NCBI RefSeq assembly: GCF_002362315.1
Contig: NZ_MTZV01000002.1
Span: 1,054,001 to 1,118,000, forward strand
Length of the DNA stretch: 64,000 bases
Origin: Paraburkholderia acidicola
GTDB lineage: Bacteria; Pseudomonadota; Gammaproteobacteria; Burkholderiales; Burkholderiaceae
Direction: 5' to 3'
In this document: one piece after another, positions 26,143 through 36,115 of the stretch
Layout: the number at the start of each line of letters is the position of its first letter
Numbering within the stretch: the stretch's first letter is position 1
Notes under the pieces: generated by a model
Databases searched by the model: none
Seen by the model: only the letters and a program-made list of their open reading frames with translations
What the model was told of the DNA's origin: nothing
Program-made: the position numbers and the translations under genes

Positions 26143-27099
26143 ATGCACTCACTGGATCTCAACCTGTTACAGGCTCTCGATGTCCTCCTCGAAGAAGGAA
26201 GCGTCGTCGCAGCAGCAGCGCGAGTCCATCTCAGCCCGCCCGCCATGAGCCGCACGCTGAGCCGGATTCGCGAGATGGTCGGCGACCCTGTGCTGGTTCG
26301 CGCCGGCAGCCGGCTCGTGCCGACGCCGCGCGCAGAAGAACTGCGGCCGCAAGTGCGCGCGTTGCTCGAAGAAGCGCGGCGCATGCTGGTCCCGACCGCG
26401 GCCGACTTCACGCAGCTCAACCGCGTGTTCACGCTGCGCGCAACCGATGCCACCGCGGCAACGATCGGGCCGCGGCTCGCCGAGCGGATTCGCGCCGAAG
26501 CGCCGAACGTCACGCTGCAATTCGTCACGCACGGCGAAGACACCGTCGACACGCTGCGCGACGGCGAGGTGGATCTCGAGATCGGTGTGCTCGGCGACGT
26601 GGCGCCGGAGATTCGTTCCGAGACGCTCTACGTCGAGCATCTGGTCGGTGTGGTGCGGGCAGATCATCCCATGCTCGCGGGTTCGATCACGGCGCAGAAA
26701 TTCGCCGCAGCGGGGCATATTTCATTTACGCGCCGGGGCCGCACGCCGGGTCCCGTCGATGCCGCGTTAGCCCAACTCGGTCTGACCCGCTCGATCGCGC
26801 TCGCCGTGCAACACGCAAATGCGGCCCTGCTGGCCGCGGCAAACAGCGATCTGGTAGCGGTGGTCGGCGACGACCTGGCGCGCCGGGCCGAGCGCCTGCA
26901 GCTCGCCATCGCCGTGTTCGATCTACCGTTCGATACGCCGGAGATCCCGGTCGCCTTCGCGTGGCATCGCCGTATGGATACCGATCCGGCGCACCGCTGG
27001 TTGCGCGATCACGTTAAAGCGCTCACAGCGGCGCCGTCGGCGATAAATGGAACGACGGCAAATCTCAGTCGCGCAGAAACGCACGCAGCTGTGCATTGA
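26143..27099 (+). CDS. LysR-family transcriptional regulator
   Basis: This 318-residue regulator has the LysR winged helix at the N-terminus (LDLNLLQALDVLLEEGSVVAAAARVHLS, then PPAMSRTLSRIREMVGDPVLVRAG) and a substrate-binding-like co-inducer domain from about residue 90. I chose the ATG at 26143 (MHSLDLN) rather than upstream starts because it gives the standard LysR N-terminus. It converges on the alpha/beta hydrolase gene, and the two reading frames overlap by 35 bp at their 3' ends. Its target is not evident and may be elsewhere. Confidence 0.9.
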   Translation: MHSLDLNLLQALDVLLEEGSVVAAAARVHLSPPAMSRTLSRIREMVGDPVLVRAGSRLVPTPRAEELRPQVRALLEEARRMLVPTAADFTQLNRVFTLRATDATAATIGPRLAERIRAEAPNVTLQFVTHGEDTVDTLRDGEVDLEIGVLGDVAPEIRSETLYVEHLVGVVRADHPMLAGSITAQKFAAAGHISFTRRGRTPGPVDAALAQLGLTRSIALAVQHANAALLAAANSDLVAVVGDDLARRAERLQLAIAVFDLPFDTPEIPVAFAWHRRMDTDPAHRWLRDHVKALTAAPSAINGTTANLSRAETHAAVH

Positions 27100-27967
27100 C
27101 GCGATCGGGGAACTCGTGATGCACCCAGTGCGACCCTTCTTCGATTCGTTCGATGCGCAGATCCGGCACGTACTCATCGAGCCCGTTCAGCAGCCCCGGC
27201 AATAGCGCCGTGTCCTGCGTGCCCCAGATCACGAGCGTCGGCACATCGACGTGATGGTTGCCGGGCTTCATCTCAAAGCCATCGATACCCGCGTCGTCCG
27301 GACCCGGCGCATGCAGAGGCGTCGCGCGATACCAGTTCAGGCTGCCGGTCAGCGCACCCGGTTGCGACCACGCTTCGACGTAAGCGTCGCGTGTCGCGTC
27401 GCTCACCTCGCGACCATCGATCCCCCACGTATCGAACATCCGCTGTAGCCGCGCATAGCGGTTTTCCGACAGTAATGCCTCGGCGCGTTCCTGGCGAAAC
27501 ACGAGCACATACTCACTCGCCTTGCGCTGCGTCGCGTTTTCCTTCAATTCGCGGTACATCAGACACGGATGCGGCGCATTGATGATGACAAGCTTGCGCA
27601 CCTGTTGCGGATGCCGCGCAGCGTGGTCCCATGCGATCACGCCGCCCCAGTCGTGAGCCACGACGAAGATCGGTCCCGCATCGAGGTGCGCGATGAACTG
27701 CTGCAGGTCTTCGACCAGCACGCGCGACCGGTACGAGGCAACATCCGGCGATTTTCCGGAGAGGTTGTAGCCGCGCATGTCGACTGCGACAACGCGGTAG
27801 CTCTCCGACAGCGCGCGCAGCTGCGCCTCCCAGCCGAACCAGAACTCCGGAAAGCCGTGGATGAAGAGCAGCGTCGGCCCCTCGCCCGCGCTCACGTAAT
27901 GCAGCGTCGTGCCGTTCACGTCGGCAAAGTGATGTTCGAGTGAATCGATCCACGGTCGCTGCGTCAT
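27065..27967 (-). CDS. Alpha/beta-hydrolase (epoxide-hydrolase/dehalogenase-like)
   Basis: This is a 300-residue alpha/beta-hydrolase fold enzyme. The oxyanion motif FIHGFPEFWFGWE is present near residue 38, the nucleophile elbow region is FVVAHDWGGVIAW with Asp in the nucleophile position as in epoxide hydrolases and haloalkane dehalogenases, and the catalytic His is in GSHWVHHEFPD at the C-terminus. The substrate is unknown. The ATG at 27967 follows AGAAGGAG. It is the last gene of the leftward acyl-CoA operon, 39 bp after the acyl-CoA dehydrogenase. Confidence 0.88.
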   Translation of the reverse strand: MTQRPWIDSLEHHFADVNGTTLHYVSAGEGPTLLFIHGFPEFWFGWEAQLRALSESYRVVAVDMRGYNLSGKSPDVASYRSRVLVEDLQQFIAHLDAGPIFVVAHDWGGVIAWDHAARHPQQVRKLVIINAPHPCLMYRELKENATQRKASEYVLVFRQERAEALLSENRYARLQRMFDTWGIDGREVSDATRDAYVEAWSQPGALTGSLNWYRATPLHAPGPDDAGIDGFEMKPGNHHVDVPTLVIWGTQDTALLPGLLNGLDEYVPDLRIERIEEGSHWVHHEFPDRVNAQLRAFLRD

Positions 27968-28006
27968 ACGTGCTCCTTCTAGTAGTGGCCGGTCATGGCG
28001 CAAGAA

Positions 28007-29224
<1,218 letters not shown>

Positions 29225-29299
29225 CGTCTGCTCTCGTTGTCTGGTGAGGTTGAGTGGTCGCGGCTGGCGCAGCGTGCGTCGGCCGTGTGTGTAGTCAGG

Positions 29300-30373
29300 T
29301 CAGGCAGCCATTGCGCGTTCCGCGCAACGCCAGGCCACATCGGCGAGTTGTGCAGCGCGTCCGCCGGCTTCGCGTGCATGCCGGCTGCTCGCGTTGCCAT
29401 CGATGGCCCGCTTCATGATTCCCTGCAGGATGCCCACGCCGCGAAACAGGTTGTAGGCAAGGTAGAAATTCCATTCGGCTTCGCTCACCGCGGGCACACC
29501 GGTGCGCTCGCAATAGCGCTCGACGAAATCGCGTTCGAGCGGAATGCCGAGCGCCTGCAGCTGCGCATCGTCGATCGGGCCGAGGCCGCGAAAGCCATCG
29601 GCAGGCAGATGCCATGCAAGACACAGATAGGAAAAGTCAGCGAGCGGATCGCCGAGCGTCGACAGTTCCCAGTCCAGCACGGCGACGATGCGCGGATCGA
29701 CCGGATCGAAGATCACGTTGTCGATGCGAAAGTCGCCGTGCACGACCGATACGCGCTCGCTAGCCGGCACATGGGCGGGCAGCCATTCGATCAACCGCTC
29801 CATCGATTCGATGCGCTGCGTTTCGGACGCGCGGTACTGATGCGTCCAGCGCTTGATCTGCCGCACGAAATAGTTGCCCTTCGCGCCGTAATCGTCGAGG
29901 CCGAGTGCGCTCACGTCCAGCGTATGCAGCGCGGCCATCACGCGATTCAGTTCGTCGAACATCGCACTGCGTTGCGCGGGCGTTGCATCAGGCAAACGGT
30001 TTTGCCAGTTCACATGCCCGTCCACACAGGCCATCACATAGAACTCGGAGCCGATCACCGACGCGTCGTTGCAATAGCAGAACACCTCCGGCACCGGCAC
30101 TGCCGTATCGCGCAACGCCGATAGCACGCGGTATTCGCGATCGATGGCATGCGCGGACGGCAGCAACTGGCCCGCCGGTTTTCTGCGCAGCACATAGCGA
30201 CGCGATGGCGTGGTGAGCAGGTAGGTCGGGTTCGACTGGCCGCCCGAAAAGCGGCTGTATTCGAGCGGCCCTTTAAAGCCGTCGAGATGTTGCTCAAGAT
30301 ACGTCGCGAGCGCCGCGATATCGAGGCGGTGTGCGGGGTCTACAGTCGCGGCAAGAGGCAGAGCGTCGGTCAT
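29300..30373 (-). CDS. APH-family phosphotransferase, LvaA/ACAD10-like kinase
   Basis: This 357-residue protein has the aminoglycoside/choline phosphotransferase fold: FSGGQSNPTYLL near residue 42, VLRRKPAGQLLPSAHAIDREYRVL, the catalytic loop VVHGDFRIDNVIFD near residue 205, and the Mg-binding VLDWELSTLGDPLADFSYL. In bacteria next to an ACAD gene, and fused to ACAD in eukaryotic ACAD10/ACAD11, this kinase phosphorylates 4-hydroxyacyl-CoA. That role is inferred from the family and the neighbour. Antibiotic resistance is unlikely. I chose ATG 30373 (MTDALPL); an in-frame start at 30388 is possible. Confidence 0.85.
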   Translation of the reverse strand: MTDALPLAATVDPAHRLDIAALATYLEQHLDGFKGPLEYSRFSGGQSNPTYLLTTPSRRYVLRRKPAGQLLPSAHAIDREYRVLSALRDTAVPVPEVFCYCNDASVIGSEFYVMACVDGHVNWQNRLPDATPAQRSAMFDELNRVMAALHTLDVSALGLDDYGAKGNYFVRQIKRWTHQYRASETQRIESMERLIEWLPAHVPASERVSVVHGDFRIDNVIFDPVDPRIVAVLDWELSTLGDPLADFSYLCLAWHLPADGFRGLGPIDDAQLQALGIPLERDFVERYCERTGVPAVSEAEWNFYLAYNLFRGVGILQGIMKRAIDGNASSRHAREAGGRAAQLADVAWRCAERAMAA

Positions 30374-30389
30374 ACGATTACGGATCAAG

Positions 30390-31220
30390 TTATCCAGCGA
30401 CGTGAGTCGGCGTGCGTTCGAGCAGAATGTCCTGCATCCGCGTTTCGATCGACGCCTTGATCTTCGGGTGCGTCAGGATGTAGAACTTTCCTGCCTTCAC
30501 CCCATCGAGCGTGATGCGCGCGATATCGGCCGCGCTCAACCGCCCTGCGCGGATCGCCTGACGCGCACGATCTGCGTACGGCGCGGCACCGGGATTGCGT
30601 TCACCGAATTCGGCGGGCCGGCGGTCTTCCGCATCGGCGATACCGGTGTTCACGAACGCCGGGCAGAGCACCGACACGCCGACGTGCGGCGCATGCGTCT
30701 GCAGTTCGTGGTACAGGCATTCGGAGATCGCAACGACACCGTACTTGCTCGCGCAGTAGACACCCGATCCTTCATACGCACCGAGCCCCGCCGCCGAAGC
30801 CGTATTGACCACGTGACACGGTTCGCCCGCCGCCAGCATGCCCGGCACAAAGCTGCGGATGCCGTGCGCAACACCCATCAGATTGATACCGAGTACCCAT
30901 TGCCAGTCGTCGAGCGTGGTGCTCCACAACGGACCGGTCGTGCCGACGCCCGCGTTGTTGAACAGCAGATGCACCGCGCCAAAACGCGCAATAGACGCTT
31001 GCGCGAGTGCATCGACGGATTCCTGTTTCGATACATCGCAATGCACTTCGAGTGCCTGCGCGCCATCGGGCAACAGCGAATGCGTGTGCTTCAAACCGGC
31101 TTCGTCGATATCGGCGAGCACGACCCGCATGCCTTCAGCGGCACAGAGAATCGCCAGTTCGCGGCCGAAGCCGCTCGCCGCACCCGTAACAACGGCTACC
31201 TTGTTCTTGAGATCTTCCAT
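30390..31220 (-). CDS. Short-chain dehydrogenase/reductase
   Basis: This 276-residue classical SDR has the cofactor motif VVTGAASGFGRELA near residue 10, NNAGVGTTG near 88, the catalytic Ser region and YCASKYGVVA (Tyr and Lys of YxxxK) near 160. It is the second of two SDRs in the operon. In levulinate-type pathways an SDR interconverts 4-oxo- and 4-hydroxyacyl-CoA, so this is a candidate, but substrate identity cannot be read from the sequence. The ATG at 31220 (MEDLKNKVAVV) gives the standard N-terminus. The ORF extends upstream but that part lacks SDR character. Confidence 0.9.
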   Translation of the reverse strand: MEDLKNKVAVVTGAASGFGRELAILCAAEGMRVVLADIDEAGLKHTHSLLPDGAQALEVHCDVSKQESVDALAQASIARFGAVHLLFNNAGVGTTGPLWSTTLDDWQWVLGINLMGVAHGIRSFVPGMLAAGEPCHVVNTASAAGLGAYEGSGVYCASKYGVVAISECLYHELQTHAPHVGVSVLCPAFVNTGIADAEDRRPAEFGERNPGAAPYADRARQAIRAGRLSAADIARITLDGVKAGKFYILTHPKIKASIETRMQDILLERTPTHVAG

Positions 31221-31233
31221 GGATAGCTGGGCC

Positions 31234-32001
31234 TCAGGTTGCGAGAAAGCCGCCGTCGACGTTGATGCACGCGCCCGTCGTAAAGGCAGAGGCATCCGAC
31301 GCGAGGTACAGCACGGTGCCCGCCATTTCATCGGGCGCGGCGATCCGGCCAAGCGGGATGCGCTTGAGCGCTTCATCGCGTGCCTGCGGATCGTCGACTA
31401 GCGCAGACGCAAAGCGGGTGGCGGTCGGACCGGGCAGCAGTGCGTTGACACGCACACCTTGCGCGCCGCATTCGGCAGCGAACGTCTTCGTCATCGAGAT
31501 CACCGCAGCCTTGGTGATCGAATAGATACCGATCATCGGAACCGGCACGACGCCCGCGATCGACGCAACGTTGATGATGCTGCCGCGCCCCTGCTTCGCC
31601 ATCCGTTTCGCTGCACGCGCGCACATGAAGAAGTAGCCGCGGATGTTCACGTCGACGGTTTTGTTGAATGCGTCGATGGTGGTGTCGACCGTTGGGCCGA
31701 AGTACGGATTAGCCGCTGCGTTATTGACGAGGACATCGAGTGCGAGGCCGCGGCTGTCGAGAAACTCGAACAGCCCTTCGATCTGTTCAAGATCGCCGAT
31801 ATGACACGCGTAGACATCGGCCTTGCCGCCGGCGGCGCGAATGCGCTCGGCGACTGCTTCGCATGCTTGCGCCTTGCGGCTGCTCAAAATCACGTGCGCG
31901 CCATGCGCGGCGAGCGTCATGGCGATCTGCTCGCCGATGCCGCGGCTTGCACCTGTGACCAGCGCGACGCGGCCGGTCAGATCGAACAGCGTGTTGTCCA
32001 T
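31234..32001 (-). CDS. Short-chain dehydrogenase/reductase (3-oxoacyl reductase-like)
   Basis: This is a 255-residue classical SDR. Visible are ALVTGASRGIGEQIAMTLA near residue 14, NNAAANPYFG near 91, SIAGVVP and YSITKAAVISMTK near 157, and the C-terminal VLYLASDASAFTTGACINVDGGF typical of FabG-like enzymes. It lies 13 bp upstream of the other SDR, so the two are cotranscribed. A 3-hydroxyacyl oxidation step is plausible in the operon context, but this is inference. Confidence 0.92.
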   Translation of the reverse strand: MDNTLFDLTGRVALVTGASRGIGEQIAMTLAAHGAHVILSSRKAQACEAVAERIRAAGGKADVYACHIGDLEQIEGLFEFLDSRGLALDVLVNNAAANPYFGPTVDTTIDAFNKTVDVNIRGYFFMCARAAKRMAKQGRGSIINVASIAGVVPVPMIGIYSITKAAVISMTKTFAAECGAQGVRVNALLPGPTATRFASALVDDPQARDEALKRIPLGRIAAPDEMAGTVLYLASDASAFTTGACINVDGGFLAT

Positions 32002-32068
32002 TGTCGTGTTCCTGGAATGGTTCGAATGTGTTGGTCAAGCGCCCGCACATTGCCGTGCGTGGAAGCGC

Positions 32069-32755
32069 CTAGCGGTAAGTGAGCAACGCCGGATCGCGCG
32101 CCCAGTCGAAATGTGCCGTGCAGTTCAGCGAATCGAGGCTGCGGCGGCCGCGTGTAAACCGCACGCGCGTCACGCTGGTGTTCGCAAGCGACCAGTTCAG
32201 CCGGCCCATCGCTTCGTCGGTCAGATGCATCAGGTGCTGGCAGATCGTCGCGATCACGCCACCCGAGGTGAACAGCACGATCGATTTCGCGGGCTGCGTG
32301 TCGTCGGTAATCGAGGCGAAGCCATCGAGGCAGCGTTCGCGAAAGTGCCGCCACGACTCCACGTAATCGGCGTCATGCTCACCGCTCGTCCAGCGCGTCA
32401 CGGCACTGAGGAACGTGCGTTGCAACGCGGCCGGCGCGGTGTCGATGTCGGACGCACCGATCGCGCGCTGGTACACCGTCAACACATCCTCGTGATCGAA
32501 TTCGTCGAAGCGCTCGTCGACGGTACTCGCGACAACGACATCGCTTGCGGGTTCGAGCAACTGCCGCGCCCAGCCTTCGACCGTCTCGCGATGACGGCGC
32601 ATCGAGCCGCTCACCACGCGGTCCACCGGCAGCGCGCAGGCACTGAACCAGCGGCCGAGCGTGCCGGCCTGCGCGAAGCCGAGCGTGGACAAGCGGTCGT
32701 AGTCGTCGCTGCCAAACGACGCCTGCCCATGCCTGATAAGTAAAAGCTGTGCCAT
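32069..32755 (-). CDS. Histidine phosphatase family protein
   Basis: This is a 228-residue phosphoglycerate-mutase-like enzyme. The catalytic LLIRHGQASFGSDDYDRLS motif is at the N-terminus (His of RHG forms the phosphoenzyme) and the second conserved His is in VLFTSGGVIATICQHL near residue 165, a form in which the usual GHG is altered. It is the first gene of the leftward catabolic operon. Broad-specificity phosphatases often accompany ACAD/APH operons, and its natural substrate is unclear. Confidence 0.85.
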   Translation of the reverse strand: MAQLLLIRHGQASFGSDDYDRLSTLGFAQAGTLGRWFSACALPVDRVVSGSMRRHRETVEGWARQLLEPASDVVVASTVDERFDEFDHEDVLTVYQRAIGASDIDTAPAALQRTFLSAVTRWTSGEHDADYVESWRHFRERCLDGFASITDDTQPAKSIVLFTSGGVIATICQHLMHLTDEAMGRLNWSLANTSVTRVRFTRGRRSLDSLNCTAHFDWARDPALLTYR

Positions 32756-32799
32756 GTACCGCCTCCTATCGACAGACTAAGGAGGCAGGTAGAATGCGT

Positions 32800-32816
32800 C
32801 AAATGAATAGATTGAA
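32800..32816. promoter_or_regulatory. Possible LysR-type operator
   Basis: TCAA-N9-TTGA at 32800-32816 has short inverted arms and lies between the divergent phosphatase operon and the LysR gene at 32835, where such a site is expected. The arms are only four bases, so the call is weak. Confidence 0.3.
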
Positions 32817-32834
32817 TCCACTTCAACCCATTTC

Positions 32835-33734
32835 ATGCATATATCCAAAACCGACCTGAATCTCTTCGTGGTCCTCGAAAGCATCTATGCGCAGGGCGGG
32901 ATCACGCGCGCGGCGGATCAGTTGAATTTGAGCCAGTCGGCGGTCAGTCACGCGCTGAACCGGCTGCGCGAGCTGCTCGGCGACCCGCTGTTCGAACGGC
33001 ACGGTCACGCGATGGTGCCGACGCCGTTCACGCGCTCGATCATCGGGCGCGTGCGCGACGCACTGCACACGCTCGAACTCACGCTGCACGAAACCGATCG
33101 CTTCGATGTCGAATCGACGGTGCGGCGTTTTTCTCTTGGGGTGCGCGATGTGCTCGAAGCGGTCGTGTTGCCGCCGGTGATGAAACAGATCGTCGATGCG
33201 AGCCCGTCGCTCGACGTCGCCACCGCGCAGCACGATCGCCGCACGCTGGAGGCCGATCTGCTGGCCGGGACTTTCGATGCCGCGATCGACGCGCTGTTGC
33301 CGGTGCCGCAGACGGTGCGCACCGCCCACCTCGCCTCCGACGGTCTCGTCGTACTAAGCCGGCGCGGTCATCCGCAGGTAGGCCGGCGTCTGACGCTCGA
33401 TACCTATGTCGGCGCGCAGCATGTGCTTGTCACGAGCCGACGCCGCGGGCTCGGCATGGAGGACATGGAACTGGTAAAGCTCGGCTTGCAGCGGCAGGTG
33501 CGGCTGCGCTGCATGCATTACTTCGCGGCCTGCCGCGTGGTGAGCGAGACCGACCTGCTGCTGACGATGCCGGGGCGCTACGCCCAACTGCTCAACGAAC
33601 TGTTCGACAACGTAATGCATCCGTGTCCACTCGATGGCGCATCCGCCGATGCCTATCTCTACTGGCATGCGAACGCGGATGCGGACCCGGCTAATGCCTG
33701 GTTCCGGCAGAAGATTGTCGATGCGTTTGTGTAG
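32835..33734 (+). CDS. LysR-family transcriptional regulator of the adjacent acyl-CoA operon
   Basis: This is a 299-residue LysR protein. The N-terminal winged helix reads ISKTDLNLFVVLESIYAQGGITRAADQLNLSQSAVSHALNR and is followed by LGDPLFERHGHAMVPT. The effector-binding domain follows. It is divergently transcribed from the phosphatase/SDR/kinase/ACAD operon with 79 bp between starts, the standard LysR arrangement, so it probably controls that operon. The inducer is unknown. Confidence 0.92.
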   Translation: MHISKTDLNLFVVLESIYAQGGITRAADQLNLSQSAVSHALNRLRELLGDPLFERHGHAMVPTPFTRSIIGRVRDALHTLELTLHETDRFDVESTVRRFSLGVRDVLEAVVLPPVMKQIVDASPSLDVATAQHDRRTLEADLLAGTFDAAIDALLPVPQTVRTAHLASDGLVVLSRRGHPQVGRRLTLDTYVGAQHVLVTSRRRGLGMEDMELVKLGLQRQVRLRCMHYFAACRVVSETDLLLTMPGRYAQLLNELFDNVMHPCPLDGASADAYLYWHANADADPANAWFRQKIVDAFV

Positions 33735-33749
33735 CTCGGGCGGCCTGCT

Positions 33750-34463
33750 TCAATCCGGATACTCAAGCCGCGGATACCAGTCAGTCCCGCGACCCTCCGG
33801 CGTCATATCGAAGATGGTCCAGATCGGCATCGGATCGGGCGCACCACGCGGATCCTGGCCAGGATCCGCCATGTCGGAGCCCATCTCTCCACTCCAGAAG
33901 TGGCGCACCGTACCGTCGCGGCGCGTGAACACGTTGAGCGCCGGATCGTCGCCACCCTCGCTGTTAAGCCCGTAATAGTCGCGGCTGTACTGGCCGTCGA
34001 TATCGCAATACAGCTTGAGATCGCGCCAGCCGCGCTCTTTCTTGAACGCGACAAGACGCTCGATCGGTGAACGCGCCACCACCGCAAGCGCCACGCGTTG
34101 CCCGATGTCGCGCGCTTCGCCGTTCCATGCACCGAGTAGCGACGTACACATCGGACACGGGCGCTCGCGTTGCGGACCAAACATATAGCTGTAGACGACC
34201 AGCGTCTCTTTGTCGCCGAACAGGCCAGCGAGATCGAGCAAGCCGCCTGCCTCGCCCTGGAACCGATAGTTGCCGGTCACCTGCCCGCCTGGCGGAAGCG
34301 CGCGACGCTGCGCCGCAACCCGTTCGATGTGCCGGCGCAATTCGATCTCTTCAGCGAGCAGCGCATTGCGCGCGCGACGATAGTCCGCGCTTTCGTTCGG
34401 GAACGTTACACCGTTGCGCTTCACCAGTTCGACAGCGGGGACGAGGGGTGAATCATTCGTCAT
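33750..34463 (-). CDS. DUF899 thioredoxin-like protein
   Basis: This is a 237-residue protein of the DUF899 family. The thioredoxin-like fold is seen in LVVYSYMFGPQRERPCPMC near residues 86-105, with the conserved CPMC pair. The C-terminal region contains GLNSEGGDDPALNVFTRRDG and ends TDWYPRLEYPD, typical of the family. A redox role is likely from the Cys pair. The biological role is not established to my knowledge. It is 48 bp from the GST gene on the same strand. Confidence 0.85.
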   Translation of the reverse strand: MTNDSPLVPAVELVKRNGVTFPNESADYRRARNALLAEEIELRRHIERVAAQRRALPPGGQVTGNYRFQGEAGGLLDLAGLFGDKETLVVYSYMFGPQRERPCPMCTSLLGAWNGEARDIGQRVALAVVARSPIERLVAFKKERGWRDLKLYCDIDGQYSRDYYGLNSEGGDDPALNVFTRRDGTVRHFWSGEMGSDMADPGQDPRGAPDPMPIWTIFDMTPEGRGTDWYPRLEYPD

Positions 34464-34511
34464 GTCAGTCTCCTGTGAGTGAATGAATTCGTTGCAAAGC
34501 TGAATGCCGGA

Positions 34512-35171
34512 TCAATCGCGATCGGGTGCGCCGAGCGGAAACAGCGGGCGGTACGGACGCGCTTCATCGACCGCACGCACCACCGACGGCCGCGCCAGCA
34601 ACCGCTGCCGGTAAGCAATCACGTTGCGCAACGACGGGTCGATGCGATGGGTCCAGTCGGCATAGAACAGGAACGGTGCGGCGCCACAATCGGCGAGGCT
34701 GAAGCGCTCGCCGGCTGCCCATTCGCGATCGGCCATCTGCTTGTCGAGCCATACATATGCCGTGTCGAGCATCGCGCGCGCGTCGACGACGCCACGAGGA
34801 TCACGCTCGGTCTCCGGTCTCAGGGAGTCGAACACGACTTTCTGCTGCGGCGTCGAGATGTAGTTGTCGAAGAAACGATCCATGCTGCGCACTTCGAGTG
34901 CGGCACGGGGATCGGCGGGCAATAGCGGCACCGGTCCCGGATGGTAAAGACCCAGGTACTCGATGATCGTCGTCGCCTCGGTCACGACGCGGCCATCGTC
35001 CACGATGAGCGGAAAACGCTTGATAGGCCACAACGCGGCGAAGTCTTCCAGCAGTTGGGGGTTCTCGTGCGACAACTGCCGCCATTCGAACGGCGTGCCG
35101 TTTTCGTAGAGTGCGATCAAAACCTTCTGGGAATACGAGGAAAACGGGTGTGCGTAGAGTTTCAAGGCCAT
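34512..35171 (-). CDS. Glutathione S-transferase
   Basis: This is a 219-residue GST with the thioredoxin-like N-domain (ALKLYAHPFSSYSQKVLIALYENG, then FPLIVDDGRVVTEATTIIEYL with the Glu/Thr that hold glutathione) and a helical C-domain. The active Ser of SSYS near residue 12 resembles the beta/zeta classes. It conjugates or reduces with glutathione in the cytoplasm, and substrates are unknown. I chose ATG 35171 (MALKLYAH); a longer in-frame start exists but precedes the fold. It precedes the DUF899 gene in the same direction. Confidence 0.9.
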   Translation of the reverse strand: MALKLYAHPFSSYSQKVLIALYENGTPFEWRQLSHENPQLLEDFAALWPIKRFPLIVDDGRVVTEATTIIEYLGLYHPGPVPLLPADPRAALEVRSMDRFFDNYISTPQQKVVFDSLRPETERDPRGVVDARAMLDTAYVWLDKQMADREWAAGERFSLADCGAAPFLFYADWTHRIDPSLRNVIAYRQRLLARPSVVRAVDEARPYRPLFPLGAPDRD

Positions 35172-35464
35172 CGTCGTCACCTTCGGTGGAAAAGTCGTGT
35201 TTACCCGACGACGAACGGCGTGGACAGGAATCGACAGCGCCACAGGAATTTTTTTAGTTCTTTTAGCAATCGTCGCGTGGCAACGTCGGCCTGCCTTGCA
35301 GAGTCGCACGCACAGAATGGCGAACGGAAAGCTAACCGAAAGATAATTTCTCAGTGCCACGCTACGCCGCGTCGAACGACATGAGCGATATGAAGGGCGC
35401 CGGCCCCCACCCCCGGTTTTGCTATATTGCCCCCTTACCTCACCACCTTCCTACCCCAGCCACC

Positions 35465-35917
35465 ATGCGCGTCGGCCGCCCCGTCCCCTCGCTGCCACAA
35501 CCCGTCTGCGACTACTGCGGCGCAAAAGCCCGCTTCGTCAGCTCCGGTGAAGACGGCTATCCCTACCGCGACGATCACGGTCCGTTATGGATCTGCACGC
35601 CGTGCGAGGCATGGATCGGCATCTTCCCGCGCAGCACGCGGCGCGTGCCGCTCGGCCGCCTCGCCAACGCCGAGCTGCGCGACTGGAAGGCGCGGCTGCA
35701 TGCCGCGCTCGAACCGATGGTGAAGGCCAAGGTGCGCCGTGACGGCAGCAATGTCTTCGAAGCGCGCGCCAAGGGCTATCGATGGCTCGCCGGCGAAATG
35801 AAGATCGACGAAGACCAGTGCACCATCCATCAGCTCGACGCCGATCAATGCAGGGCCGCGATCGAGATCATCGAGCGCTTCGAGCAAAGCCGCCGCAGCG
35901 ATAGCGGCGCGTCGTAA
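35465..35917 (+). CDS. DUF3268-type zinc-finger protein
   Basis: This is a 150-residue cytoplasmic protein. A zinc-binding pair of CxxC motifs opens it: PVCDYCGAKARF and WICTPCEAW, spaced about 30 residues. The rest is helical and charged (LRDWKARLHAALEPMVKA). I infer the DUF3268 family from this arrangement. The ATG at 35465 places the protein after a long 5' region, and an upstream ATG at 35354 would add a tail without features. No function is known to me. Confidence 0.65.
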   Translation: MRVGRPVPSLPQPVCDYCGAKARFVSSGEDGYPYRDDHGPLWICTPCEAWIGIFPRSTRRVPLGRLANAELRDWKARLHAALEPMVKAKVRRDGSNVFEARAKGYRWLAGEMKIDEDQCTIHQLDADQCRAAIEIIERFEQSRRSDSGAS

Positions 35918-36115
35918 GCCGGCCGGCGCAGCCTGCATCCGGCTTCAAAATCCACCGACACAATTTGTGCAACGCAGCGCCAAGCTGCGCAAAAAGTACC
36001 ACTGCGAAGATTCTTTTGAAGTGGTGAACAGCGTTTCCTGAGCACTACAGTGCAGTCGACCGATGCGATCCAACCCGCATTGGCCGGACAGCGAAAAACA
36101 AATCAGGAGACAACT

